In this document: positions 11,731-23,435 of the stretch, one piece after another
Layout: every line of letters begins with the position of its first letter
How positions within the stretch are numbered: the first letter of the stretch is position 1
Assembly: GCF_036323735.1 (NCBI RefSeq)
Contig: NC_086031.1
Coordinates: 45,471,225-45,535,224, forward strand
Length of the DNA stretch: 64,000 nt
Direction: 5' to 3'
From: Rattus norvegicus
Taxonomy: Eukaryota; Chordata; Mammalia; Rodentia; Muridae
The notes under the pieces: model-generated
The model's input: only the letters and a program-made list of their open reading frames with translations
Told to the model about the DNA's origin: nothing
The model's database searches: none
Translations under genes and position numbers: made by a program

Positions 11731-13950
11731 AAAGAGCTAGGGATATTCTCAATGGCACAGTTCTTTTTCAGCACATTTGAGAACTACATGAATGTTCAGC
11801 CAAGCACGACAGTAAGCAGCTAAGGAATGGGAACAGTTTACATGTGGGTTCAAAACCCCAGAAAGAGTGACAGACACAGACACACACTACTGGCCTGACT
11901 GCCCCAGATAAGAAGTCTCTAGTGCACCTGCACGTTTCTCTTAGGTTGATAGTAAAACGAGCTTATGTCCCTTAAACAAAGCCAATTATGTAGCAGAGAA
12001 AAATGACCTGAGATATATTAAATACCTCAAATAGTTACAGTAAGGTGAAAAATACTGAATTTTGACCCTATTTTCAGAGACTGAGATGCTAATTCCTGTA
12101 GAAAAGAATCTGTACACTGACTCCTGGCAGCCTACACCAAGTGTCACTCAAGGTTTGGCCACAGGTCTGAATAGTCTGTCAGCTGATCTGAGAACATTAC
12201 CCCCAAACTTGACACGTGAAATGGCCTCTGCTGTTTAAAAATATCTCAGGTGAGGTAGAAAATCTATAAGTGCCCATTATCAAAAAGAAGTGAGCGCCCT
12301 TCCCAGACCCCTTTATTGTCACAAGATAGTTGTGCTGGTTCGCAGTGAATGCTGGCTTTCCATCCCACATAACACGAAGCCTGCACTGAAACTGAGGCAC
12401 TAATGCTTCTCACCAGAGCTTTCTGCTATCGAGATGCTGTCAGTCAAGGGAGGCACTACAGAGACTTGCATCAAGGGAAGTGCGCACCAGCAGAAAGCCC
12501 TGTGTGTAAAGGGGGCTTCAAAGGAGTTTCAGCCACCCAACAAAACCATTACAACAAATAGTTAACACGCAGAGGCTCACACTAATGGAGAGGAGAAAAA
12601 TAACTACTGCTACCCCCTCTTCCCTTTAAAGAAAAGGTTTGAGAGAATGGAAAAGAGAAGAATAAACTGGAAAGGGCCATATATGTTAGAAGATTGGTTT
12701 AATTTTTACCTTCATGGCAAGGTAATTCTACAAGCACCATTTAACTTTCTCGCTAGACACAAAATAGAGTAAGTCGGTTAATGCCTGCATTCTACACTTC
12801 TGACTCCACAATCACTTGTTTCTTCTCCAGAAAATTAAATTGATTCTCACAAAATGATACCCAAATGTGTGCTTTCAGAGGCAGATCCCAAAACAGATGG
12901 GATTCTCAATGGGAGGATGTAAAGGCGTCTTCCATTTCAATTTGGAGTTAAGAATTGGTTTCATTTTCTTCATTAGGGGTGGGCCTAAATGACTTTCAAA
13001 CTCCCTCTCCACCTCCAACTACATAATTTTAAAAGAACAAAAGGAAAAGATTTTCATTTATATCTGTCAGATTTTAAACCAAGTATCAACAAGAAATCCT
13101 GAGTTGAGAACTGTCAATCAGTGGAAGGAATTTCAAAATAGGTTGTAGAATCTTCTTCCCCAGACACAGTTAAAAATAGTCTAGACAGCCATCTGTCTTG
13201 GTAGGGTGCAGCCGTTCCAGAAAGAGGGCACCAGATCAGAACCCACTGTCCACCCAGGGTGTCTGTGAAGAAGGGATAGGACTAAGTGGCACAAAGGAAG
13301 GGGCAGAAGCCCATAGCCCAGGGACAGCTGCAGAAAAGGGAAGTGGCAGAGACTTCCTGTGGAAAGAGAAGATAGAGACTGCAAGGAGGACAAAATGACA
13401 GAAACAAACAAACAGACAAGACAAGAACAAAACAAACACATGAAATAACCACCTAACTCTGAGATCTTTGTGGATGTTTGAACCAATCTGCTTCCTACCT
13501 ACCACAGCTCTGTCTGGTCCAGTGGACGAGAAGCTCAGCCACAGCTCCGTGAGGAGTTATTGTTCCCTTCCCTAGTTCCCAAAGACGGGTACACATAAAG
13601 CCTAAATGAAAACCAGGAACTGTCAAATAAATCCACAATCTCCCTGGATAATCAGCAGCACCTACAGAGTGTCTCCAGAAAGTTAACCTTTGAAATCCAG
13701 GGTCTCCTTCCTCCTCCCTGCTACCTGCATGGGCTATTTGTGCCCCAGGCCTCCCTGTCATCATTAATATTTCTTTTTTAATATTTAATATTTCTTCCAT
13801 TGTTATGGAACTTTCTCTTGAAGTATGGAAAGGAATGAAATGCTCCTGGGCCTTTGGAAACATAACTCCAATGGGAAATGAAGAACTCATTGCAATAGCC
13901 TGTGGCCTCTGCAAAAGAACTGTCTTTTTGCCTGCAGAAATGAACAACCA
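11731..13950. other. Anonymous intronic sequence
   Basis: About 2.2 kb with no clear repeat beyond possible decayed SINE pieces near 11740-11890, and no recognised exon. The overlapping open frames at 13181-13505 on both strands show no familiar domain. Confidence 0.45.
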
Positions 13951-13954
13951 TTTG

Positions 13955-13955
13955 C

Positions 13956-13992
<37 letters not shown>

Positions 13993-14010
13993 CACACACA
14001 CACACACACA
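13955..14010 (+). repeat. Compound (CAGA)n(CA)n microsatellite
   Basis: About nine CAGA tetranucleotides followed by about a dozen CA dinucleotides. The minus strand reads as a Cys/Val/Ser/Leu repeat at the start of a 170-codon frame, which is an artefact. Confidence 0.96.
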
Positions 14011-14197
14011 ATCTCTGTGCAGTTATCATCGATGTACATATGTGGTGTTTTAAACTAAGTCTTTGTTCCTACCACTGTGTCTTCCTGAAGCACAATGGAG
14101 TCAGTACAAGGGCCTCTGAGTACCAAGCTTTACTGATAGAAAAAAAACACAGGAAATCCACTCTTTTTCATGTCTCCATAATAGGGAAAGAGGGCAA

Positions 14198-14205
14198 TGA
14201 CGTCA
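14198..14205. promoter_or_regulatory. Perfect palindromic CRE (TGACGTCA)
   Basis: A full consensus cAMP-response element in an otherwise CpG-poor stretch. Binding by CREB/ATF proteins is an inference from the motif alone. Confidence 0.45.
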
Positions 14206-15654
14206 AAGAGTCAGTATCAGAGATCCACCAATCCAATGAGCCAGCAAACTAAAGAGGAAAGCAAGGAACGGCCACCGACTGTTGACAGTCACATTCAAGG
14301 GAGTACAATGAAACCAGTGCCTCGGGCTCTACAAAATATTAGCTCCGATTGTCGCCAGCAAGGGAGAAACCTGAAGCTGAAGGTTAGTCTAGCTTGCTGC
14401 TGTTTTACTGTTCCCAAAGTCAGAGAAATGTAAGCTAACTAGGAAGAATATTTATTCTGTGGACCAAGAGTAAGAGGATTGAGTCCTTACAGGGGCAGTC
14501 TGAGTCCATTATGCCCTTACAGATCTGGCTTCACCTTAACAAAAAGTACCAAATAGGAAATGATAGATAAAAAGATGGTTCTGGGAAAACTCAAACAGCC
14601 CCAAAACAAATGAAGGCAATAACTACCATAGCACAGAAGAGATCCACAACCCCCAGATTAGGTGACCACATGGATGCAAACCACACCTAGGGAAGTTAAA
14701 AACAGTATTCTGGGTACTTCCTGTGAGCACTACTGAGGTTCAGCTCAAGTATTTGTATCTTTGCTTTGCTAGGAACAAAGCCAGCATAATGCCACATAAC
14801 AGCTCTAGAAGCAGTTATGGTCCAGGGCCAACCTTCTGGAAAGAAAAACTTCTGATCCTCTTTAATGTTCAAGACACTATGGGGAAAATCCAGGACTGTG
14901 AGAACAGCACATTAGAAAGTGCCTGTCCTCACTTACAACCTTATGGACACAGAGCAAGGGCTCTTCTAGGACCTGCTTTACATAGCTATGAAACCCAAGG
15001 TTTGCTCATTTGTCAGAGCTGGGATCTTTATGCCCTTGGGATTCAGTCACCTGATACGGAATTCAGACTAATTAAGGCCCCAGGGAGTTGCAACTAAGCA
15101 GCAGAGAGCAGTTTCCAAGGAGGAGGCTGAATAGACATACAGAAGCAGAACATCCTCTAGAGGTCATTTCCTTTACCAGCCCACCACTCTCCTCCACCTC
15201 TCTGCAGGCTACAGGAAAGCAAGTGCAGACAATGAGTGGGTGTCCAGTTTCCCAAGCTCACCTGGAAAGAAGCCACAATATCTTTCAATGCCCCGAAGCT
15301 GCAAAAACTCCAAGGAAGAACTCAATAGAATAACCAACCTACTAGCTTCCTGTTCAGTCTTATAATTCAACATGGTGAAGCTGGCAAACTGCCAGCCAGA
15401 ACTGCTCCAGAAAGATACAGATGAAAGATGTTAAATCAGAGTATGGGAGTGTGAAAAGAACACTGGATAAGGCATCAAAACAATGAGGAAGGGAAAAAGG
15501 AGCACTAGGGGATGTGTGGTGCTTGTGAAAGAAATGTTCAATATGTAATTAGAGCATATCCTAGTGAAAACTTGCTGAACTTTAAATTTAAAAGGTCATC
15601 ATTTATTGTATGAAAATCACATACATTTCAATAGGTTGCTTGGTTGTTTAGTTG
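14206..15654. other. Anonymous intronic sequence
   Basis: About 1.4 kb of apparently unique sequence. The 124-codon plus frame at 14723-15097 has no recognised product. Confidence 0.45.
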
Positions 15655-15772
15655 GTGGATTTGGAGACATAGGCTTCCTATGTAGCCCAGGCTAGCCTGG
15701 GACTATTGCTTCTCCCTCTTTACTCTCTTTAGTGCTGGGATTACACGTATATGCTATAGTGTTTGGCAACTA
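15655..15772 (-). repeat. B1 SINE, antisense, diverged
   Basis: 'atgtagcccaggctagcctgg' and 'agtgctgggattacacg' are standard reversed B1 landmarks. Confidence 0.75.
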
Positions 15773-15799
15773 AGTTGTTTTAAAAAGAACTAGGTGTTC

Positions 15800-15905
15800 T
15801 ACATTCTACCTCTACCCTTACTGTTTAACTTGTGTGACTTAGTCTAATGCTTCAGTTTTCTCATCTTTTAAAATGAGACTAATAATTTCTGTAATGAAAT
15901 AATAT
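15800..15905 (+). repeat. MIR remnant
   Basis: 'cttgtgtgacttagtc', 'cttcagttttctcatc' and 'aaaatgagactaataat' follow the core of the mammalian-wide MIR SINE. Confidence 0.65.
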
Positions 15906-16157
15906 ATATAAACCCACTTTTATTCTAAGATTGATGTGTGTGGACGAATGTGAATGTGCATGTATATGTGCATGTATGTCTGTGTTAACATATAGAGGAC
16001 AGAGGACAACTGCCACTCTCAGGAACACTGTCTTCTTTGAGACAGAGTCTCTCATTGGCCTGGAGCTCATCATGAAGTAGCCATGAAGCTCAGTGATCCT
16101 TTTGTCTCTGCCTCCCCAGCACTGAGATTATAAATGCAAACCCACCATACAGAGCAT

Positions 16158-16283
16158 TTTGTTTTAAAATAAAATGTAATTACATCACTTCTGTCCTTCC
16201 CTTCCTAGTCTTTCCCATACAACATCCCTTTGCTCTTTCTCAAATTCATGGCCTCTATGTCTTTAATTGTTGTTACACGCGCG

Positions 16284-16332
<49 letters not shown>

Positions 16333-16470
16333 GTCTTAAGTATGCTTAAGTACAAGCTGCTCAGTCCCTATAACGTCACTTTATGTCTATGACTTAAGGG
16401 CTGAACCACTCAAAATTGGATAACCAATTGAGAGGCTCAATTTATCCCACTCTCAGCATTCATTATTATC
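16158..16470. mobile_element. Rodent L1 (Lx-type) 3'-end fragment
   Basis: 'caaattcatggcctctatg', 'aagctgctcagtcc' and 'ttggataaccaattg' are phrases I associate with rodent L1 3' regions. It is interrupted by a CG/CA microsatellite (16277-16329). Orientation and subfamily are not assigned. Confidence 0.5.
16277..16329 (+). repeat. (CG)n(CA)n microsatellite
   Basis: Alternating CG followed by CA dinucleotides. This purine-pyrimidine alternation can form Z-DNA. Confidence 0.95.
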
Positions 16471-16979
16471 CACAAAGGACATTTTTATGTGGGTTCTGGG
16501 GATCAAACTCAGGTTAGACTGCTGCAGAGAGCATTTACCAACTGAGTTATCTTCCAGCCCATATGACCCCATCTGTAAAAGCACAAACACTAAGCAAATA
16601 TAATATAAGGCAACTATATAACCAAACAGTTGGAACCTCTTCTGCTTTAGACTTCCTGGTGATCTTAAAGAAGGACGATTCTGTTCTGTTTAACTATGTC
16701 CATTTTCTTGTTGTTTTTAAAATATTTCCTCTGGAAGACTTTAGTCAAAGTATTTTCCCTCCTTTCTTACCAAACTTTACTATGAAAATTTAACTGTGAC
16801 TTTGTAGGCCTTCTGGCTGCAACAAATAATCATCCAAACACTGGCCCTAGAAACTGAGGACATCCATCAGATCAGAATATAGAAACCAGACAGATACCAT
16901 TCCTGAAAGTGTGCATTCTTCTCTTCTAAGGGAAGTGAATAGGAATGTTACACATGTACATACAAACACCACACAGACA

Positions 16980-17140
16980 TACAAGTAGGCTAATTTTGGG
17001 TACACACATGTAGGCATTCTTCACATGTGTGGGATCCTGAGGACGGAAGTGGCTATCTGCTGTCTTCTGACTATATTACTTTGCATTTTACTGAGGCAGG
17101 GTCTCTCACTGGACCTCAAACCTCAGGTGAAAAATTATCT
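16980..17140 (-). repeat. RSINE1-like fragment, antisense
   Basis: 'gtgggatcctgaggacgg' and 'gaggcagggtctctcactgg' match part of the reversed composite rodent SINE. The distal part is missing. Confidence 0.4.
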
Positions 17141-17149
17141 TTACCAAGT

Positions 17150-17387
17150 TGGTTATGGGCTTGTCTATGATGGACTATCTGATTATTAATTGATGTGGGA
17201 GAGCCCAGTCCACTCTGAGTGGTACATTCCTTGGACAGACATAAAAATGTATCTCTGGGAGAGAGCCAGTAATTAGTGTTTCTCTGTGGTCTATGCTTTA
17301 GTTACGACTTCAGTTCAATGTTGGATTATGACCTGGAAATGCAAGACTAATAAATCTTTTTCTCCCCTGAGTTGCTTCTGGTCATGG
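17150..17387. mobile_element. URR1-like nonautonomous DNA transposon remnant
   Basis: 'ttaattgatgtgggagagcc', 'attatgacctggaaatg' and 'aagactaataaatc', followed by 'gttgcttctggtcatgg', resemble a rodent repeat I associate with URR1 (hAT-Charlie group). The family name is from memory and should be checked against a repeat library. Confidence 0.5.
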
Positions 17388-17391
17388 TGTG

Positions 17392-17525
17392 GTTTGTTTG
17401 TTTGTTGAGCAAAGGCCTCAATATGTAGCTCTGTCTGGCCTGGAACTTACTATGTAGAGAGATTAGCATGTGTGCCCCTGCTTCCCTCATGCTGGGATTA
17501 AAGACACATGCCACCATACCCCCAG
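17392..17525 (-). repeat. B1 SINE, antisense
   Basis: 'atgtagctctgtctggcctgg', 'catgctgggattaaagac' and 'atgccaccataccc' are clear reversed B1 landmarks. Confidence 0.85.
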
Positions 17526-18163
17526 CTTGATCTATACAATGAGATCAAAACAAAACAAAAAATTGCCAATGAAGCAGTAGTCAAACTAGAAGAGCGTCCA
17601 TCCAGAGAAGTTCAAGCAGGCTTACAGTATCTGCTCAGTGGACCTGCAGAACTGTGGGTGTTAGCTGCAAACCTGACTTGTCATCTCAGAGCCTGTTCTG
17701 TACATAGCAATACTGTCCCAGGGAAAGATGCTATACATCCTGCCTAAAAAGAACTGGAGTTCCACATATACCACACACTCTTCCTTGCAAAGATTCCTTT
17801 TATGCCCATATGTTGAGAATACCACTCATTCTGGCTTTACATAATAGAAAGAGGAAACAAGGCTCACCTTTGATCACCTAGTTTTAATCCATCATATTCT
17901 CAAGTACTGCAAGAACCTTATAACTGGTGCTCGTCCTTCCAGCTTTCACCCACTAACACCCACTTTCTACACAACAAGCAGAATAACCTTAAAAATGTAA
18001 TCCCATCTCTACTTGCTGCCCTCCTGCCTTCCTACTGCACAAGCAAACACAGAACCCTAGAGTGTTTCCTAGTCTCTGCACAGTCTGGCCACACCTGCCT
18101 ATTGCTCATCACATCTACCATCCTTTCTCTCTGCACCTTTCCCTGTTCCTCTACCCACTTCAG
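17526..18163. other. Anonymous sequence upstream of the minisatellite
   Basis: Apparently unique sequence that becomes pyrimidine-rich towards 18160. No exon was recognised. Confidence 0.45.
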
Positions 18164-18668
18164 CCCCTTGGACCTGGTGCCTCACCCCCATCTCCCCTTG
18201 GACCTGGTGCCTCACCCCCATCTCCCCTTGGACCTGGTGCCTCACCCCCATCTCCCCTTGGACCTGCTTACCCCCATCTTCCCTTAGACCTGCTGCGTCA
18301 CCTCCATCTCCCCTTGGACCTGCTGCCTCACCCCATCTCCCCTTGGACCTGGTGCCTCACCATCTCCCCTTGGACCTGGTGCCTCACCCCCATCTTCCCT
18401 TGGACCTGCTGCCTCACCCCCATCTCCCCTTGGACCTGCTGACCCCCATCTTCCCTTGGACCTGCTGCCTCACCCCCATCTCCCCTTGGACCTGGTGCCT
18501 CACCCCCATCTTCCCTTGGACCTGCTGCATCACCCCCATCTCCCCTTGGACCTGCTGCCTCACCCCATCTCCCCTTGGACCTGCTGCATCACCCCCATCT
18601 TCCCTTGGACCTGCTGCCTCACCCCCATCTTCCCTTGGACCTGCTGCCTCACCCTCATCTTCCCTTGC
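18164..18668 (+). repeat. 30-bp minisatellite, 17 units (VNTR candidate)
   Basis: The anchor 'ttggacctg' (ttagacctg once) recurs 17 times, with the gacctg core starting at 18171, 18201, 18231, 18261, 18287, 18317, 18346, 18373, 18403, 18433, 18459, 18489, 18519, 18549, 18578, 18608 and 18638. Spacing is mostly 30 bp, with 26-, 27- and 29-bp variants. Units differ by GGTGC/GCTGC and CTCC/TTCC, so variant types are interspersed. Because 30 is divisible by three, open frames with a Pro-Leu-Asp-Leu-type repeat arise by chance. There is no sign of a gene. Confidence 0.97.
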
Positions 18669-18859
18669 TTAGCTCCTTGTCTTCATCACAATGTCAGGCA
18701 TCCTCTCTCCAAGAGGCCTTCCCTGCCCACCAGTGATTAAGGAAGTCCCTCTTCTTGTCTCAAAAAGAACAAAAAAGCTATCACAATGAAGCAGTAGTCA
18801 GTAATAAAAAGTAAATAATGACAGACAAGCAAACCTTCATAGCCTAATTCATTCTTTTT

Positions 18860-18986
18860 TATGTATTTTGTTTTGAGTTAGGGTCTTACTATGTAATATA
18901 ACCTAGGCTAGCCTGGAACTCAAAGAGATTTGCCTGCCTCTCCCACCTTGGTGCTGGGATCAAGGGTGTTTGCCACCACGCCCAGT
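18860..18986 (-). repeat. B1 SINE, antisense
   Basis: 'ctaggctagcctggaactc', 'gcctgcctctcccacc' and 'gccaccacgcccagt' are reversed B1 landmarks. Confidence 0.8.
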
Positions 18987-20027
18987 TTCACTCACATTTT
19001 GAAGCCTTGGTTATGCAATGTTGTTCAGGCACTGTGGGGGAGAACTGGGACCTTTCTATTGACCAATGCTGGCTTCGGGTGTGCAGTTTTCAGTTCAGCC
19101 TATTGGTTTGCTGAGCACACTTCTCAGATGTATTTTGCAGGATTCAAGAGGCTGTAAATCAGCCCAGCAGCAGTGACTGTGCCCTCTTATGGTACAAGGT
19201 TGGCTTTCCAAGTGCTTTGAACTTCTTTCAGTCCAACCTCTCTGAGATGGCCATGACCAGTTATATACTCTCTACTTTCATTTCATGTCGCAATCTAGTC
19301 AAGAAATGGTTTCTAATTGTATAGAATAAGAAAGGACAATAACAGTTCAAAATAGTGATTTTTTTTCAATCAGCTCATGGAGGTACACACTTTTTAGGCT
19401 ATTTAATCTTTCCAATTTGCTTTAAATGTCAAAATGCTGAGTTCTTCAACAACTTCTCACATAGTTGTAAAAGATCAGCTTTGGATGATTGCTCTCCGTC
19501 ACTAGCAATTTGTAACAGCCAGCCACCACACTCCTCGTCTTCAATGCGACACTTCCTAATCCACCACTGAATGTAACTTTGTTGGGAGGTCCGGGCCTTG
19601 TCCATGTTGTCAGTTGGTCTTCACTGCATATGACCCATTCTGAACTTGAATAAGAAAACCATTTGAATTTGTTTTCTAGCTAATATGTCCACAGCATAAA
19701 ATACCAAGTAATAAGTCATTAGCAAAGCCATAAAGTAAAAATAAAACTACATGGAACATTAACACTTTATTAAAAATATATTCTTATCTCAAGTGGATTT
19801 TAACAATGCAAAAACCATAGTTACTTTTGCACCAACATAATAGCTTAAAACATCCTATTAACTTATCCATATATTTGCTAGATAGTTCTCCAAGATTAAA
19901 GTTCCACAAAAGCAGAGATTTGCTCAGTCTCATGAATAACTCACAGCAAACAAGACCCCTAGTATATAATGGACAAGCATCAGCATGGATTGAGTACATG
20001 AATGAATGAATATATAAGTGAATGTGG
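18987..20027. other. Anonymous intronic sequence
   Basis: About 1 kb. No repeat family or exon was recognised. Confidence 0.45.
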
Positions 20028-20173
20028 GTTGTTTGTTTGTTTGTTTGTGCTTTCCTGAGACAGGGTTTCTCTGTGTAGCCCTGGCTGTTCTGGAACTTGC
20101 TCTGTAGACCAGGCTGGCCTGGAACTCACAGAAATCCACCTGAGATTAAAGGCATGCACCACAAATGCATGGC
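20028..20173 (-). repeat. B1 SINE, antisense, with internal deletion
   Basis: A TTTG-rich tail, 'agacagggtttctctgtg', 'tagccctggctgttctgg' and 'gaccaggctggcctgg'. The usual 'cctctgcctcccgag' block is absent between 'aaatccacctg' and 'agattaaaggcatgc'. Otherwise it is a fairly young copy. Confidence 0.9.
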
Positions 20174-20662
20174 AAGTGGATGTGTTTTTTGAATAAATAA
20201 ATTGAAGGTATTAAAAGATAAGGCAAGACCCTCAGGTTGATAAACAGAGATCATGTCTTGGGTCACATCTGAGCTTGCAAGAAATATCAAAACTGTCAAG
20301 AAATGTCATTTCTGGCACACGCTTCAACAGGAAAAACATCTAAGAGACGCAAAAGTAAAGATCAAATACCATCAGGCATTGCCATAATTCATCATCAGTA
20401 CTTATGGGCTAAGATAACCATCAACATTTGCAATGACCAAAGGAGACATTTTCATTTAAACTGACAAAAAAAAAAAAGCTGTTACTTCATTTCCATTTAA
20501 AATATGCTTATGTAGCAGAAACATTTTGATTGATTGAACTCCATTTTCTCAAAACAAGTTGCAAGTGATCAACTCACAAAGGTTCAAATCAAATCTATCT
20601 CAAAAAAAAACATTTCCTCTTGATGTATAAAAAATAAGATATTAAATATATATATAAATATT

Positions 20663-20820
20663 GATGGGTGGTGTGGTGCATGCCTTTAATCCCTACACTT
20701 GAGAAGCAGTGCAGGGTTTAATAGATCTCTCTGAGTTCAAGGCCAACTTGGTCTACATAGCAAGTTCCAGGCCAGCCAGGGCTATGGAGTGAGAGTGTTT
20801 TCTGTCTCAAAAAGAAAACA
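20663..20820 (+). repeat. B1 SINE
   Basis: 'ggtggtgtggtgcatgcc', 'ttcaaggccaacttgg' and 'ccaggccagccagggc', ending in an A-rich tail. A short AT run precedes it (20648-20660). Confidence 0.85.
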
Positions 20821-20977
20821 ACCCAGTATATAAAACACTGACACTTGAAGTTCTCTCTTAAAAGACACTACACCATCACATACCAATGGTAATCTCTGCA
20901 TTGTAAAGATCAAACCCTCAAGGCCATCGTGGGCTAGATGGAAAAAAAGATCCTGGGACAGAAAAGAAGAGGAAGGA

Positions 20978-21115
20978 GGTGGCTTTAAACCCAGCACTAG
21001 CCAGCAGGGGCAGGAGGTTCTCTTTGAGTTCGAGAGCAACCTGATCTCTGGAGTGAGTTACAGAGAAACCCTATCTCGAAATACCAAAAAAAGAAAAAAA
21101 GAAAAAAGAAAAGAG
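20978..21115 (+). repeat. B1 SINE, partial
   Basis: Lacks a clear 5' end but shows 'aacccagcactagccagc', 'tttgagttcgagagc' and 'cagagaaaccctatctcg', then a GAAA-rich tail. Confidence 0.75.
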
Positions 21116-21225
21116 GAAGATTAGATGCAGATTAAAACTATCTCTGGAATAAAAGAAGATGGATTGATTTGTGCTTGTATATATGTATGTACACGCATAT
21201 TTAATAATATACAGTGATATTTAAT

Positions 21226-21480
21226 TGTTGTATGCCTTATACCCACAGTTTGGTCAACAATGGAGTACATATGTCTCCTTAGGTTATACTGGAGCTCAAC
21301 TATTTCTGTCTCCTAATGATACTGTGGCCTTTGTATCACCACATAGCCTAATGCTTGACTCACATGTTTGTGGTGATGCTGTGTCAACAAAACTACTGCG
21401 TTGCCAATCATATCCATATAAAAGTACAGCATGTGTAATTATGCACATATATAAATAATGACAACAAACAATTATGTTGC
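21226..21480 (+). repeat. Old mammalian interspersed repeat, family not named
   Basis: 'gtcaacaatggagtacatatg', 'ttatactggagctcaac', 'tgtttgtggtgatgctg' and 'acaattatgttgcg' match, with decay, a sequence I have seen repeatedly in other mammalian genomes. I cannot name the family with confidence. The match may continue to about 21850, where a 123-codon frame (21481-21852) reads through it. Confidence 0.5.
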
Positions 21481-21850
21481 GTGTCATTTACTAAGCTATA
21501 CTTTTATATTAGAATATATTATTTATGTAAAAATAAACTTCCTGAAAAACAATCTGCTGCATCACTAGTGGCAGCAGACTCAGACATCTGCACATTGACC
21601 ACACCTCTTACTGTGCATCAAGAGGTGATTAACCTCCACCTACATCAGGTTTGTCTAAATACATCCCACCATGTGCGCACTATGACAAAATCAGCCAATG
21701 AGTGCATTTCTCACTACATGTTCCCGTTGCTGCACAGAGAGACCGCCAGAATATCTATTGTGACTGCCTTAGAGCTCCGACTCCACCGCCCAGCAATGAT
21801 ACATAGTGTCATTCTATCCAGACTTTACTTCCTGCAGTCTGCTGCTCAGT

Positions 21851-23435
21851 AGAGAGATCTGTCTAGAATGTAAAGGCCCTGGGGTTCAATCCTCGCACCA
21901 CGGGAGGAAAGGACTTACATTCTTGTCTCTGTAACAGATAAATGTAATAATGGAAGTAAGAACACTTTTGATTGTCTGAAAGAAGAAAAACGCAAGTACA
22001 AAGACAGCTGCTGAGGAAGAGAGAACAAAGGCTGCCACATGAAAAGACACTGAGGTGCTAAGGGTCAAATCCTCAAGTCCGGGAGACTGACTCTAGGCTG
22101 TGGTTCTCTATCCTGTGGTCCTCTCCTAAACACAAGGGCTTTCTTTCAGTAGCTCGTCCTCCACACCAATCAATCAGCTTAGTCCAAGGCCTTTTGACAA
22201 CCAAAATACAAGGCGCTCAGGTGTGGCTCAGCCCGCCAGGCCAGTACACGTTCCCACCACACCCAGGTTGTAGGGTGGTAGAAAATGGGAAGAGCTAAGA
22301 CTTTAAATGAATTGTTAATGATTTAAGCATTCCAAGTGACCTGCCTGGAAGATAAGACAAAGGGAACCTAAGAACAGTGAAACCAAATCAAGCCAAGAGT
22401 ACATTTGATATGGGATGACTCCAACATTACATAATCCCTGCAGAAATGAAATAAGCTGCTCAGAGAGGAATGATAATGAAAAATCTGTCTTAACGTACTC
22501 AAGCCCACTGACTGCTAGCTAATGAAGTAGTTCACATTTCTCTTTAAACTGTGGAGAGGGGATGTGACAAGCTGCCTCTGTTGTTGTATCCAGTTGCTCC
22601 ACAAACACTTGACTCTGGGAATGTGAATGCTCCCGGTAGAAAAATGTTTAAAGTCAACACTAACAAATACCTATTTGGAGCTAACAGTGGGAAGCACAGG
22701 CAGGAGGAGCCTACCTTTTACCCTAAGCTATACAGTGAGTATCAAGGTATGCCCGCCATCCACCGTGAAAACCTGTGTCAAAATCAGGAGCATCTCCATA
22801 AAGTAAAGGTGACTATAAACATTCTCTCCTTCCTGGTTCTCCCTCCTCGTATAGTTTTCTGAAATAGCTCCCTCCCACCCCAAGAAAGAATTTGGAATGG
22901 TTTTCATAATTAGTTGGGAATAAATGCCATCTTGAAAATGGGGGGAAAGAATTCTGAAAAAAAAAAATGTACCCTACTAGGAAGCCACCCAGAAGACATG
23001 TGCCTTCCTTTTATATAGTATTTTGCAATCAAATATGATTTTACAAACCCAAATTTATCCAACTTAGAGAAAAAAAATAGTACAACACCAAAACGGACCA
23101 AGAAGTGTATTCAAGTTCCCATTCTCATTTCTATAATAAATGAGTTTAATATTCTCAAGGTATTTTGATTTACTACTAAATACAAATGATTATAGGTCAT
23201 GATTAAAACTACCAACAGCATACCATAATCACCCTTTAAGTGATCAGCACTGCTAAACACCAGTGGCAGGAACAAATAAGTACAAAATAAATCTTTCCAT
23301 CCTGGCTGACTTTGAAGACACCCTCAATTGATTTACCAATAGGGTACATTGTGTAACAACACTGTTTGTCAATTCGATGGAGTTCAAACATACTTTGCTA
23401 TAAAAGGCATGCTATGTGTGTCATTTCAACTCTTT
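21851..23435. other. Anonymous intronic sequence
   Basis: About 1.6 kb with no recognised repeat or exon. Confidence 0.45.

Larger units (their letters stand above)
15930..16562 (-). repeat. RSINE1/B4-type composite SINE split by an L1 fragment
   Basis: One half (about 15930-16155) has the TG-rich tail, 'gagacagagtctctcattgg' and 'tctgcctccccagcactg'. The other half (about 16477-16562) resumes with 'tatgtgggttctggggatc' and ends 'gttatcttccagccc'. The halves are separated by L1 sequence, so the SINE predates that insertion. Similar short flanks ('gagcatttt' near 16152, 'gacattttt' near 16478) may be the decayed target duplication. Confidence 0.6.

Noticed and set aside
13495..14007. 170-codon minus-strand frame
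   Set aside because: It starts in the CA/CAGA microsatellite, and the rest has no recognisable domain or splice context.
18164..18668. Regular repeat array that could be mistaken for a CRISPR array or a repeat protein gene
   Set aside because: Units abut directly with no unique spacers, in a mammalian intron. The open frames exist only because the unit length is a multiple of three.
21481..21852. 123-codon plus-strand frame as a gene candidate
   Set aside because: It lies in or beside an old interspersed repeat and has no recognisable protein features.
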